Below, one piece after another: positions 44,588-53,699 of a DNA stretch of 64,000 bases (positions are counted from its first letter, which is position 1; each line of letters begins with the position of its first letter). This stretch comes from ZC4RG20 sp963702105 (lineage in GTDB: Bacteria > Pseudomonadota > Gammaproteobacteria > Steroidobacterales > Rariloculaceae): assembly GCA_963702105.1 (NCBI GenBank), contig OY969712.1, forward strand, positions 2,046,001-2,110,000, given 5' to 3'. The translations under genes and the position numbers were made by a program. Under the pieces are notes generated by a model. The model was not told where the DNA came from. It saw only the letters and a list, made by a program, of their open reading frames with translations, and did no database searches.

Positions 44588-45505
44588 ATGGAGCTCGACG
44601 TAAGACAACTGCGCGCGTTCGCTGCCCTGCTCGCGGAACGCAGCCTGACCCGCGCGGCGGAGACGCTCGGGGTGACGCAGCCGGCCCTGAGCAAGACCCT
44701 GGCCGGGTTGCGGGAACATTTCTCCGACCCGCTGCTCGTGCGCGTCGGCCGCGGCATGGAACCGACCGCCAAGGCGCTTGAGATCGAGCCGGCCGTGCGC
44801 GCGGTCCTCGATCAGCTCACGAGTCTGCGAATCCGCCATACACCGTTCGACCCGCGCACGTCCGCCCGCACGTTCTCCTTCTGCGTCGTGGACGCCGGCA
44901 TGGTTCGGCTGCTGCCCGCGCTGATTCGTCATCTGGGCGAGCATGCGCCGTGCGTCACGCTCTGCGTCCTGCCCGTGGACGTCGAGGGCCTCGAGGGCTC
45001 GCTTGCGTCCGGCCGGCTCGACTTCGCCATGGGCGCCTACCCTGGGCTTTCGCCCAAGATACGCCGCCAATCGCTGTGGTCCGTGAGCTACGTGAGTCTC
45101 GTGAGGCGCAGGCACCGCCTCGCCGCCCGGCCCTCGCTGCGTGCATTTGCGGACGAGCGGCACGTGCTCGTCTCCACCGCCGGCACCGGGCACGCGCATC
45201 TGCAGGCGGAACGCGCCATCGAGCGCGCCGTGCCGGGGGGCAACATCATCTGCCGCGTACCGAACTTCTTGACGGCCGCGTTGCTCGCGGCCGAAACGCA
45301 GGCCGTCGCGACGGTGCCCCAAGCGATGGCGGAGACGCTCGCCCGGCGCTTCGACCTGAGAATCGTCGCGCCTCCCGTAAAGCTGCCGAGGCTCGAAGTT
45401 TCTCAATATTGGCACGAGCGCTTCCATCGCGATGCCGGCAACCAATGGATAAGGCGACTCTTCGCGGAGCTGTTCGCGGGCGGCCCCTCGCTCGAGAAGG
45501 GTTGA
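44588..45505 (+). CDS. LysR family transcriptional regulator
   Basis: 305 residues. N-terminal helix-turn-helix: LRAFAALLAERSLTRAAETLGVTQPALSKTLAGLREHFSDPLLVRVGRGMEPT; the C-terminal co-inducer domain contains FSFCVVDAGMVRLLPALIRHL. It resembles NodD/LinR-type members, which are often adjacent to the operon they control. The divergent substrate-binding-like gene is the natural target, and the palindrome between them fits. Confidence 0.93.
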   Translation: MELDVRQLRAFAALLAERSLTRAAETLGVTQPALSKTLAGLREHFSDPLLVRVGRGMEPTAKALEIEPAVRAVLDQLTSLRIRHTPFDPRTSARTFSFCVVDAGMVRLLPALIRHLGEHAPCVTLCVLPVDVEGLEGSLASGRLDFAMGAYPGLSPKIRRQSLWSVSYVSLVRRRHRLAARPSLRAFADERHVLVSTAGTGHAHLQAERAIERAVPGGNIICRVPNFLTAALLAAETQAVATVPQAMAETLARRFDLRIVAPPVKLPRLEVSQYWHERFHRDAGNQWIRRLFAELFAGGPSLEKG

Positions 45506-45529
45506 CGCGCTTCGGGGGCGCCCGGCCGA

Positions 45530-45559
45530 TTGCGGGCCGTGGCCGCCGCGCTCTATACT
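45530..45559 (+). promoter_or_regulatory. Candidate sigma70 promoter for the DUF1835 gene
   Basis: TTGCGG (45530-45535) and TATACT (45554-45559) are separated by 18 bases. The gene start lies 130 bases downstream. Confidence 0.45.
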
Positions 45560-45689
45560 CGCTGCTCGCTCGGTCGGAGCACCCACGTCCGCGGAAAGGG
45601 CAGCGCCCACGACACATGACCTCGTCGCAAGGTCGAAAGTTTCCCTTATCAGCCTGAGCGGACGCAGGCCTGCGATAAGGGGGACCGCC

Positions 45690-46988
45690 ATGGCCGATCC
45701 GCGCGGAAGCTATCCGCATTTCCGTCTCAATTTCGAGCAGCAGCAAAAGCGTGCCAAGGACCTGCTCAAGGCAGCGCGCGCCGGCGACCGGGCGGCGCTC
45801 GCGCGGTTCGCGTCGCCGCCGAAGCTCGCCGAGGCGCAGCACCTGGTCGCGCGTGAGCTGCGCTTCGAGAACTGGGCGGAGCTCAAGAGGCACACCGCCG
45901 CGATGGCGCGCGAACGCGAAGCAGTCGAAGCCGTCCGCCGCGGGCCGCTCCTCGACGGCGATCTGCGCACGCTGCATGTCCGCTGCGGCAGCGACATCGA
46001 ATCGAGTCTCGCGCAAGCCGGGTTTGGCGGCGATTTTTTCGAGCACAGCTATCCTTATCTCATCGGCCCCGTGCGCGAAGGTCCCGGCTGCCTCGAGCAG
46101 CGCGCCGGCTTCCTGGCCGCCGCCTACGGCGATTCTCGCGATCCGCCGCTCGACTATGCCGCGGCCCTCGAGGGGCTGAAGCGCGAAGAGCGGCGGCTGC
46201 AGGACTCCGCCGATTACGAGCGCGTCGTCATCTGGTCCGAGCTCGATTGCCACGACCAGCTCGTGCTCGTGCGCCTGCTTGCCCATTACGCCACGCACCG
46301 TCGGCCGCGCCGCCTCGAGCTCGTCAACGTCGGCGCGTTTCCGGGGGCGGTGCGCTTTCTCGGCCTCGGCCAATTGCCGCCCGAGGCGCTGCGCCTGCTT
46401 TGGGGCCGCCGCAAGACCGCGACGGCCGCGCAGCTCCGTCTGGGGCTCGATGCTTGGCGCGCGCTTGCGAGCCCCGATCCGCGCGCGCTCGCGGCCATCA
46501 TGCGCGCCGGCACGCCGCCGCTTCCGCTTCTCGCGGCGGCCCTGCACCGGCATTTGCGCGAGCTGCCGTCGGTCGAGAACGGCCTCTCGTTGACCGAGGC
46601 GCTCGTGCTCGATTTGCTCGAGAAGCGAGCACTGAGCCTCAATCGCCTCTGCGCCGAGCTGACCTACTCGGCCGACCCGCTGCCCGGCCAAGGCGATCTG
46701 CAGATCCGCGACCGCGTGCTCGGCATGGAGGCCGCCCGCGCGAAGGTGTTCACGCGTACGGCGGGCGTCGATGGCAACGGGGAGGCGCGTCCGCCTTGGA
46801 CAGACGTGCTCCGTATCACCGAGCTCGGACGTGCCGTGCTGCGCGGCGAGGTGGATTTTCGCACGCTCGATCCGCCGACGCGCTGGGTCGGCGGCGTAGA
46901 GATCCAGCCCGGCACCGCAAGCTGGCTCTGGAACGAGAAGTCGATGGACGCGGTTCTTCCTCGAGCGCGAGGGGCGTACGGGATGTGA
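45690..46988 (+). CDS. DUF1835 domain protein with N-terminal ankyrin-like segment
   Basis: 432 residues, AAGGGGGA before the ATG. Residues 10-75 (RAKDLLKAARAGDRAALARF, LVARELRFENWAELKRH) resemble the N-terminal helical segment found before ankyrin repeats. Residues 90-215 match DUF1835 (LHVRCGSDIESSLAQAG, VVIWSELDCHDQLVLVRLLAHY), and the C-terminus fits DUF3658 (RDRVLGMEAARAK, ITELGRAVLRGEVDF). Function unknown; cytoplasmic. Converges on the PPOX gene with a 21-base gap. Confidence 0.8.
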   Translation: MADPRGSYPHFRLNFEQQQKRAKDLLKAARAGDRAALARFASPPKLAEAQHLVARELRFENWAELKRHTAAMAREREAVEAVRRGPLLDGDLRTLHVRCGSDIESSLAQAGFGGDFFEHSYPYLIGPVREGPGCLEQRAGFLAAAYGDSRDPPLDYAAALEGLKREERRLQDSADYERVVIWSELDCHDQLVLVRLLAHYATHRRPRRLELVNVGAFPGAVRFLGLGQLPPEALRLLWGRRKTATAAQLRLGLDAWRALASPDPRALAAIMRAGTPPLPLLAAALHRHLRELPSVENGLSLTEALVLDLLEKRALSLNRLCAELTYSADPLPGQGDLQIRDRVLGMEAARAKVFTRTAGVDGNGEARPPWTDVLRITELGRAVLRGEVDFRTLDPPTRWVGGVEIQPGTASWLWNEKSMDAVLPRARGAYGM

Positions 46989-47009
46989 CGCGCGAACGTA
47001 GCCGCAACG

Positions 47010-47675
47010 CTACCCTTTCGGAGCCGTCGCGAGAAGCGCCTCGACGGCCGCCGACATCGGCGTATCGGGCCGCAGTGCCGCGTCGGCGACCGGCGCGAGC
47101 GCGCGCCGGGCGATCGGCACGACTCCCGCCCAGCAGGCCAGGGCCATGTCCTCGGCGGAATCCACGGGGCCGCCCGTCCGAATCTTGGCCGAAGCCTCCG
47201 AGAGCGGCAGGGCAAATACCGCCGTCGCCTGGATCTCCCTGGCGCTCGGACGCCGCACTTCGCGCGATCGACCCGGAAGGATGTGCTCGACGATGGCCTC
47301 GAGGGCGGCCTTCTTATCGGTCGCCTCGAGGATCTCGACGGCCGTCCCGAGCACGACGACCGAGCGGTAGTTCAGCGAGTGATGAAAGGCGGATCGGGCG
47401 AGGACGAGCCCGTCCACGACCGTCGCCGTCAGGCACATCGGGGCACCCGCACGCATCGCAGCCAGCGTGCGGTTGGTCCTGGCCCCATGCACGAAGACCC
47501 GGTTGCCGACACGGGCGTGGATCGTCGGGATCACGTAAGGCTGGTCTTCGACGGCGAAACCGAGGTGACAGATCTGCGCCGCGTCGAGAATCGCTTCGAT
47601 CGCCTCGCGGTCGTAGCAGCCTCTGTCGGCCTTGCGCTTCAGGGTGGTTCTCGAGGTGGGTTCGATTGCGGCCAT
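47010..47675 (-). CDS. Pyridoxamine 5'-phosphate oxidase-like FMN-binding protein
   Basis: 221 residues with a split-barrel FMN fold: AICHLGFAVEDQPYVIPTIHARVGNRVFVHG, LTATVVDGLVLARSAFHHSLNYRSVVVLGTA. The C-terminal WAGVVPI is typical of this Pyridox_ox_2 group. It is divergent from a MocR-type regulator and is probably its target. Substrate unknown; vitamin B6-related chemistry is a guess from context. Confidence 0.88.
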   Translation of the reverse strand: MAAIEPTSRTTLKRKADRGCYDREAIEAILDAAQICHLGFAVEDQPYVIPTIHARVGNRVFVHGARTNRTLAAMRAGAPMCLTATVVDGLVLARSAFHHSLNYRSVVVLGTAVEILEATDKKAALEAIVEHILPGRSREVRRPSAREIQATAVFALPLSEASAKIRTGGPVDSAEDMALACWAGVVPIARRALAPVADAALRPDTPMSAAVEALLATAPKG

Positions 47676-47693
47676 GGCTCTCCGGACTCTCCC

Positions 47694-47719
47694 TGCGGCA
47701 TCGCTCTGCGGTATCGCCC
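47694..47719. promoter_or_regulatory. Direct repeat, possible MocR operator
   Basis: TGCGGCATCGCTC followed at once by TGCGGTATCGCCC, two mismatches in 13. The pair lies 19 bases upstream of the PPOX start in the divergent promoter region. MocR/PdxR regulators often bind direct repeats. Confidence 0.4.
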
Positions 47720-47769
47720 GCGCAGATTCGCGCTATCATGGCCTGAAGAAAAGTACCAGTTTCGAAAAA

Positions 47770-49269
47770 ATGAGTAGGCCAGCCCGAGCGAGTACAGCAG
47801 TCATCGAGCTTCGGGAGGGCGCCTCCGAACCGCTGTTCCTGCAGATCGCGCGGGCGATCGCGGCAGACATCCGTCGAGGACGCCTCGGCGCAGGGCGCCG
47901 TCTCCCGGGTTCGAGGACATTGGCCCGGACGCTCGGCGTACACCGCAACACGGTCGTGGCGGCTTACGCAGAGCTGACCGCCGAGGGGTGGCTCGACGCG
48001 CACGGCACGCGCGGCACCTTCGTCTCGCACAGCATGCCGGCCGCCGCGCCGGGACCGGTGGCGGCGCGCGGTGCAACGGCACCGAGCCGCCGGCCCGGGT
48101 TCGCGTTGCCGGCCGAAGGCCGTCGGCGGCGCGAGCGGCTCGAAGCCCCGGCGTCCCTGGATCTCAGCGCGGGCAGCCCGGACATTCGGCTGCTGCCGAC
48201 GCGACAGATCGCGCGGGCCTACCGCCGCGTGCTCACTGCGCGAGCGCGCGACGTGCTGGGCTACGGACCGCCGCAGGGCGATCCGGCGCTGCGTGCGGCG
48301 CTGGCCGAGATGCTCCGCACCGAGCGCGGCCTCCTCGTCGAGGCCGAGGATGTGCTCACGACGCAAGGCACTCAGATGGGCCTCGACCTCGTCGCCCGCG
48401 CGCTCATCGAGCCCGGCAACGTCGTCGCCGTGGAGGCCCTGGGGTATCCGCCGGCATGGGAGGCGTTCCGTCGGTACGGCGCCCGGCTCGTCGCGGTGCC
48501 GATTGATCGGGAAGGTCTCGACGTCGAGGCGTTGGCGCGGCTTGCGGCACGGACCCGCGTTCGGGCCGTGTACTTGACGCCTCATCATCAATACCCGACG
48601 ACGGCGACGCTGACGGCCGGCCGCCGTCTCGCCTTGCTCGAGCTTGCCTCGAGGCACCGCATCGCCGTGCTCGAGGACGACTACGACCATGAGTTTCACT
48701 ACGAGGGGCGCCCGGTCCTGCCGGTCGCGAGCGCCGACCGGGCCGGCGTGGTCGTGTACTTCGGCACGTTCGCGAAAGTCTTCGCCCCGGGACTTCGAAT
48801 CGGGTACGTCGCCGCGCCGCGGGCCCTCATCGAGCGGCTCGCCGCCATGCGCCGCTATTCCGACAGGCAGGGCGATCATGCCATCGAGGGCGCCGTGGCC
48901 GAGCTCATGCAGTCCGGCGAGCTGCAGCGGCACGTGCGCCGGTCGCGGCGCGTGTATCTCGGCAGGCGCGAGCATTTCTGCGAGGCCCTCTCGAGGTCGT
49001 TGGGCGGGCTGCTCGAGTACGAGAAGCCGAGCGGCGGCATCGCGCTGTGGGCGCGAGCCGCGGGCGGCATCAACGTCGAGGCGTGGGCGGCGCGCGCGGC
49101 CGAGTCCGGCGTCGCGGTGCGTACGGCGAAGCGCTTCGCATTCGACGGCCGCGCGCGGCCGCATCTGCGGCTCGGGTTCGGCGCGCTCGACGAGCGCGAG
49201 GCGGAGATCGGGCTGCAGCGACTCGCGGCCGCGCTGCCGGACCGGCGCCGCAGACCGGCGGGCCGGTAA
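47770..49269 (+). CDS. MocR/PdxR family transcriptional regulator
   Basis: 499 residues from ATG 47770. N-terminal GntR winged helix (PLFLQIARAIAADIRRGRL, LPGSRTLARTLGVHRNTVVAAY) fused to an aminotransferase-like domain (residues 130-490) with the PLP loop GTFAKVFAPGLRIGYV, where Lys would hold PLP. Such regulators sense PLP or an amino acid. Divergent from the PPOX-type gene, which is its likely target. Confidence 0.92.
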   Translation: MSRPARASTAVIELREGASEPLFLQIARAIAADIRRGRLGAGRRLPGSRTLARTLGVHRNTVVAAYAELTAEGWLDAHGTRGTFVSHSMPAAAPGPVAARGATAPSRRPGFALPAEGRRRRERLEAPASLDLSAGSPDIRLLPTRQIARAYRRVLTARARDVLGYGPPQGDPALRAALAEMLRTERGLLVEAEDVLTTQGTQMGLDLVARALIEPGNVVAVEALGYPPAWEAFRRYGARLVAVPIDREGLDVEALARLAARTRVRAVYLTPHHQYPTTATLTAGRRLALLELASRHRIAVLEDDYDHEFHYEGRPVLPVASADRAGVVVYFGTFAKVFAPGLRIGYVAAPRALIERLAAMRRYSDRQGDHAIEGAVAELMQSGELQRHVRRSRRVYLGRREHFCEALSRSLGGLLEYEKPSGGIALWARAAGGINVEAWAARAAESGVAVRTAKRFAFDGRARPHLRLGFGALDEREAEIGLQRLAAALPDRRRRPAGR

Positions 49270-49349
49270 CGCGCCCCGGGCGTCGGCTGGACGCATGGAC
49301 CCTATTGAGAGACGATTGCCGTCCGTGCCGTACCCGGAGGATGACAACA

Positions 49350-50927
49350 ATGCGTTTGGCGCTTCTCGCCGCGGCGGCTTCGATGCTCGTATCGATGGCG
49401 CCGCGCGCCGCAGAGATCGAAACGCTCGCCATCGGCCTGACGGCAAACGGCACCGTGATCAACGCAATGCACGTCGGCGCCGGCCGGCACGCCGCTCCCG
49501 CCGTGGCCCTGGTTGGGGGGCTCGAAGGGGCTGACGCTTCGAGTCGCGCCGTTCGCGACGAGCTCGCAGCTTACGCCGCGAAGCCGGACGCCGAGCGAGG
49601 GTTCGAGCTCTTCGCGGTTCCGGTCGCGAATCCGGAGAAACAGCCGCTCGTGTTTCCGCCGACGGGGCCGGCGTACCGCGAGCATGCCGAATCGCACGTC
49701 ATCTGGCGGTGGCTGGGACTGCATGCACCCGATCTCGTGCTCGTGGTGCGCGGCGATTCCGCCGCCGCTGCGGCGGCCGGGGCCGGCGCCGCCCCACGCC
49801 TCGCCGCCGCGCTCGCCGGCATGGACGTTGCGGGTGTAGCGCCGATCCCATCGCGGGTCGTTTCGGGCGAAGCGACGATGCTCGCAGGGCTATCCGCCGC
49901 GGCTCTGCCACCCTCGCCCGCTCACGTCGAGATCGAAAGACGTCGCGCCCGTACGCCGCAGACGCTCGCGAACCTGCTCGCACCGATCTACGGGCAGAAT
50001 TTCGACCCGCCGATCTATATCGACGGGATGGGGCTCATCGCGCAGCTCGAGCTCGGCCATCTCGACCGCGTAGAGGCGCTCGTCGAGCCCTACGTCGACG
50101 GCAAACGCGACAGCCTCGGCGGCCGTTTCGGCACCTCCTCCCTCGTTCTCGCCGGACACCTCGTCTTCGCCGAGCTCGCCGAGCGGACTCACGATCCGCG
50201 CTATCTCGCCCGGGCCCGCGCTGCGGCCGATCTCGCGTTCACGCCCGATGGCCGGATGCGCGAGGCCATGCCCGGCCACGGCGAGATGAGCGACTCGATC
50301 TTCATGGGCGCGAGCATCCTCGCCGCCGTCGGTCATCTGACGGGCGAGCGCCGTTACTTCGACATGGCCGCGCGCCACATCGCCTTCATGAACGCGCTCG
50401 TGCATCGCGACGACGGGCTCTACCGGCACTCGCCCCTGACGGATGCGGCATGGGGCCGCGGCAACGGCTTCGCGGCCATCGGTTACGCGCTCACGCTCAG
50501 TAAGCTGCCGGCGGACCACCCGGCCAGGGCACGCTTGCTCCGCGAATACAGGGCACTCATGGCTACGCTCGCCCGCTGGCAGAACGCGGACGGCACCTGG
50601 CGCCAGGTCATCGACCAGCCCGGCGCATATCACGAAACTTCGGCTACCGCGATAATCGGCTTCGCCATTCAGCGGGGCCTCAACCGCGGCTGGCTCGCGC
50701 CGAGCGACTTCGAGGAGCATGCGGCTCGAGCGTTTCGCGCAGTCTCCGTCCGCACGGACGAGAGCGGCGGCTTCATCGATGTGAGCGAATCGACGAACAA
50801 GCAGCCTTCGCTCGAGGCCTACCTGAAGCGCGAAGCCTTGTTCGGACGGGATCGGCGCACGGGCAGCTTTGCGATGTTGTTCGCAGTCGAGCGTGCGAAG
50901 GCGGACGGAAAACGGCCCAAGGATTGA
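49350..50927 (+). CDS. Exported glycoside hydrolase family 88/105-like protein
   Basis: 525 residues from ATG 49350 (GGAGG nine bases upstream) with a signal peptide to about residue 21. Residues 210-510 form an alpha/alpha toroid like GH88/GH105 unsaturated glucuronyl or rhamnogalacturonyl hydrolases: FMGASILAAVGHLTGERRYFD, DGLYRHSPLTDAAWGRGNGFAAIGYAL, GTWRQVIDQPGAYHETSATA. Residues 35-150 are an extra domain (LVGGLEGADASSRAV, AYREHAESHVIWRWLG) that weakly recalls M14 carboxypeptidase segments. Likely cleaves unsaturated uronate oligosaccharides in the periplasm. Confidence 0.8.
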   Translation: MRLALLAAAASMLVSMAPRAAEIETLAIGLTANGTVINAMHVGAGRHAAPAVALVGGLEGADASSRAVRDELAAYAAKPDAERGFELFAVPVANPEKQPLVFPPTGPAYREHAESHVIWRWLGLHAPDLVLVVRGDSAAAAAAGAGAAPRLAAALAGMDVAGVAPIPSRVVSGEATMLAGLSAAALPPSPAHVEIERRRARTPQTLANLLAPIYGQNFDPPIYIDGMGLIAQLELGHLDRVEALVEPYVDGKRDSLGGRFGTSSLVLAGHLVFAELAERTHDPRYLARARAAADLAFTPDGRMREAMPGHGEMSDSIFMGASILAAVGHLTGERRYFDMAARHIAFMNALVHRDDGLYRHSPLTDAAWGRGNGFAAIGYALTLSKLPADHPARARLLREYRALMATLARWQNADGTWRQVIDQPGAYHETSATAIIGFAIQRGLNRGWLAPSDFEEHAARAFRAVSVRTDESGGFIDVSESTNKQPSLEAYLKREALFGRDRRTGSFAMLFAVERAKADGKRPKD

Positions 50928-51025
50928 TCGATCGGCGGCGGCGCGAGGCGTACGTCACGCGCCCGCGGGGGCCGGACACCGTTCGGTGCCCGGCCCCTCC
51001 TCATGACGGCCGTGTACCGGGTCCC

Positions 51026-51574
51026 TTATTTCGTGGCGCCGTCCCAGTGCTCGTCGGCCTTGCCGTCGACGAAGCGCCACGTGTCGAACCATGTCGTGTA
51101 GTAGACCTTCGGCTTCTTGCCGTCCGCCGGAGCGAACCCCAGCGCTTCGATCGCTTGCGGCGAGATGCAACCCTGCCCCGGTAGGTCGATGCAGGTGCGG
51201 GGTGTCATGACCGTGACGTAATCGCCGTCGGCGATGACGGCCACCACCGGGTTCGTGAGCTTGCCGCAATTGTCCGTCCGCGGCGTCTTGCGCACCTTAG
51301 TGAAATAGTAGACCACCCCGGCTAGGCCCGACGCCGCGTTGGGATTGTGCTGATGATACGCCTGTGTGAGCCATTCGCCGGCGCGGTCCCACTGGTTGCA
51401 CTGCAGCAGCTCGCGCATGATGTGCAGCGTCGCCTGCTTGTTCTTGTTTAGCTTCGGGTTGGTGTCCTTGAAGAGCGACTCGGGATCCTTGACGCCCATG
51501 ACGGGCTCCTGTGCGAGCACGCTGAAGCTGGCCATGGCAGACGCCAAGACGAAAAGAGCGGTTCGAATCTTCAT
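51026..51574 (-). CDS. Exported NTF2/SnoaL-like protein
   Basis: 182 residues from ATG 51574, with a signal peptide ending ASFSVLAQ. The remainder contains NKNKQATLHIMRELLQCNQWDRAGEWLTQAYHQHNP and a terminal YYTTWFDTWRFVDGKADEHWD, matching the predicted SnoaL-like aldol condensation family. Three further Cys could bond in the periplasm. Function is unknown; no operon partner is seen. Confidence 0.8.
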   Translation of the reverse strand: MKIRTALFVLASAMASFSVLAQEPVMGVKDPESLFKDTNPKLNKNKQATLHIMRELLQCNQWDRAGEWLTQAYHQHNPNAASGLAGVVYYFTKVRKTPRTDNCGKLTNPVVAVIADGDYVTVMTPRTCIDLPGQGCISPQAIEALGFAPADGKKPKVYYTTWFDTWRFVDGKADEHWDGATK

Positions 51575-51840
51575 TGCGGGTGGTCCCCCCTTCGCATTTA
51601 TTCGTGTAGGTCCCGTCATTGTACAAGGGAACCGCAAGTGTCGGCCCCTATCGAGAGAATACCTCCAAGTGACGTACAGTGGCCACGCCGGGTCGTCCGC
51701 GTCCCGAGGGCCTTGCCGCTCGACGGACCGGAATGAGCAGTTCGGCACTCTCCGGCGTCGTCGCGCCAAAGCGTGAGACTTGCTCGAGAAAACCGTACTA
51801 TGCGCCAGCGGACTTGCGCGCGGTTCGGACGAGAGCGAGC

Positions 51841-52827
51841 GTGGATACAACGTCTTCCGAATTCAGAACGGAATTCCTTCAGAGCGATGCGGAGCAGCCC
51901 CATCCGGAGCGCACGCGGCTGATCCTCGAAGCCCACCCCGAGGTGCGCGAGCTCATCGGCCGCAACCCGTGGACGGCCGTGATTCTGGCCGGGGTCGTAG
52001 GCCTGCAAGTCACGATCGCCTCGCTCTTCGGCGCGCTGGGCCCGAAATTCTGGTGGGGCAGCCTCGCGGCGGCCTGGTGCATCGGCGCTTTCGCCAACCA
52101 TAGCCTTTACGTCGTCATCCACGAGGCGGCGCACAACCTGATCTTCAAGAGGCGTTCATGGAACCGGTGGGCTGCAATCGTTGCGGATCTTCCTAACGTA
52201 TTTCCGGCAGCGATCGGATTCCAGGTGTACCACCTGAAGCACCATGCGCATCAGGGCGTCTACGACCTCGACGCGGACATCGCCAGCCGTTGGGAAGCCC
52301 GACTGATCGGCAGTTCGGCGCTCGGGAAGGCGATTTGGCAGCTCTTCTTTCCGTTGTTTCAGCTCACCCGTCCGCCCCGGCTGACGTCGATCAAGATGTG
52401 GAGTTGGTGGAGCACGGCGAACGTGGCAGCCGGCCTGCTGTTCGACGCGATAATATTTCACCTGTGTGGCTTCAACGCCCTCCTGTACCTGTTCGGATCG
52501 TTCTTTTTCGCCGTCGGCTTCCATCCTCTCGGCGCGCGCTGGATTCAGGAACACTACACGCTGGATCCCAAGCAGGAGACGTTCAGCTACTACGGAGCGC
52601 TGAACTCGCTGGCGTTAAACGTGGGTTACCATAACGAACACCACGACTTCCCGAGCATCCCGTGGAATCGGCTGTCCGAGCTCAAAGCCCTCGCTCCGGA
52701 GTTTTACGATCACCTCGAGGCGCACCGGTCATGGGTCCGTCTCTGGCTGCGGTTTCTGTTCGACCCCCGTTACACCCTGTTCGGACGCGTGGAACGGCCG
52801 GACAGCTCCGGCCGAGTGCCGCTCTAG
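51841..52827 (+). CDS. Fatty acid/sphingolipid desaturase family protein
   Basis: 328 residues from GTG 51841; an ATG at 51733 is possible. The three His boxes of membrane di-iron desaturases are present: HEAAHN, HLKHHAHQG and NVGYHNEHHDFPSIPW. The spacing and the EHHDFPSIPW box are those of sphingolipid delta-4 (DES1-like) desaturases. Entry TSSEFRTEFLQSDAEQPHPERTRLIL also matches that group. It acts in the inner membrane on an acyl or sphingoid chain. No serine palmitoyltransferase gene is in this window, so sphingolipid synthesis is not confirmed here. Confidence 0.88.
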   Translation: MDTTSSEFRTEFLQSDAEQPHPERTRLILEAHPEVRELIGRNPWTAVILAGVVGLQVTIASLFGALGPKFWWGSLAAAWCIGAFANHSLYVVIHEAAHNLIFKRRSWNRWAAIVADLPNVFPAAIGFQVYHLKHHAHQGVYDLDADIASRWEARLIGSSALGKAIWQLFFPLFQLTRPPRLTSIKMWSWWSTANVAAGLLFDAIIFHLCGFNALLYLFGSFFFAVGFHPLGARWIQEHYTLDPKQETFSYYGALNSLALNVGYHNEHHDFPSIPWNRLSELKALAPEFYDHLEAHRSWVRLWLRFLFDPRYTLFGRVERPDSSGRVPL

Positions 52828-53030
52828 CCCTCCCGGCCGGATACCTCGCCGTCCCGCTGACTGTCCGCGGGCCGGACGCACGCGCCCGCCCCTAATACCT
52901 CCGCCAAAATAGTCGAACGGGGCAATGCTCTTTCCGCTAAGATACATTGGGAAAATCGTTAAGCGAGAACTGGGGTAATCCCGCCCGCAGCCTCCTTTGA
53001 GCGGTTTCCCCCGTATATTGGGAGGATCGA

Positions 53031-53330
53031 ATGGGTCGTAAGTTGTATGTAGGCAATCTACCTTTTTCCGCCACCGAAGAATCGCTCGGCGCCAAGTTTG
53101 CGGCGCACGGCACGGTAGAATCCGTCAAGCTCATCGCGGACCGTGATACGGGCCGCAGCAAGGGCTTCGGGTTCGTCGAGATGAGCAGCGACGCCGAAGC
53201 GAATGCCGCCATTGCCGCGCTCAACGGCACGGACTTCGACGGCCGAACCATCAAGGTCAACGAGGCCAAGCCGCAAGCCAAGAGGTCGGAGGGCCATCGA
53301 GGCGGATACGGCGGGGGCAACAGGTGGTAA
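53031..53330 (+). CDS. RRM-type RNA-binding protein
   Basis: 99 residues with GGGAGGA before the ATG. A single RNA recognition motif: RNP2 KLYVGNL at residues 4-10 and RNP1 KGFGFVEM near residue 45, then a Gly/Arg tail (GHRGGYGGGNRW). Such bacterial RRM proteins are usually cold- or stress-induced RNA chaperones. The roughly 140-base A/T-containing leader upstream would fit a regulated 5' UTR. A strong hairpin follows. Confidence 0.93.
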   Translation: MGRKLYVGNLPFSATEESLGAKFAAHGTVESVKLIADRDTGRSKGFGFVEMSSDAEANAAIAALNGTDFDGRTIKVNEAKPQAKRSEGHRGGYGGGNRW

Positions 53331-53355
53331 GCGGCGCCGCCGTACGCCTGCGGAC

Positions 53356-53382
53356 GTCTTGCCCGGTGCCGCCGGGCAAGAC
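53356..53382 (+). terminator. Hairpin after the RRM gene
   Basis: GTCTTGCCCGG, loop TGCCG, CCGGGCAAGAC: an 11-bp perfect stem 25 bases past the stop. No T-tract. It lies just upstream of a second small gene, so it could attenuate rather than end transcription. Confidence 0.6.
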
Positions 53383-53399
53383 TCCGTAGTCGAGCGAGC

Positions 53400-53624
53400 A
53401 TGGGCGCTCCGCCGCCGTCGAACGTCAAACGGCTGCGCCCGGCACCGCGGATTCTCACGGACGAAGGTTGCAGCGCTGGGCGGACGCCGGCGCCGCAGTG
53501 CTCGTTCTGCGGCCGGCCGCTCGGGGAGGCGCACTATCTCGTGGTCAACCAGAAGGCGAGGATCTGCGAAACCTGTCTCGCCGCCTTCTCGGAGCTCGTC
53601 GAGGCGTTGCCTCGCGGCGAATAG
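53400..53624 (+). CDS. Small stand-alone ClpX-type zinc finger protein
   Basis: 74 residues. CSFCGRPLGEAHYLV followed by ARICETCLAAF provides four zinc-ligand Cys in the ClpX N-terminal zinc-binding domain pattern, but there is no AAA+ domain. Such domains dimerise and bind adaptors or substrates of ClpXP. It lies behind the RRM gene and may be co-expressed with it through the intervening hairpin. Possibly an anti-adaptor or adaptor; this is inference. Confidence 0.75.
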   Translation: MGAPPPSNVKRLRPAPRILTDEGCSAGRTPAPQCSFCGRPLGEAHYLVVNQKARICETCLAAFSELVEALPRGE

Positions 53625-53699
53625 CGCCCGATCGCCGAGCACCGGGGCATAGCATATCGCCGCGCAACGTCGTCCGTGTCGCCGAGCGCTCGCTCGGTT

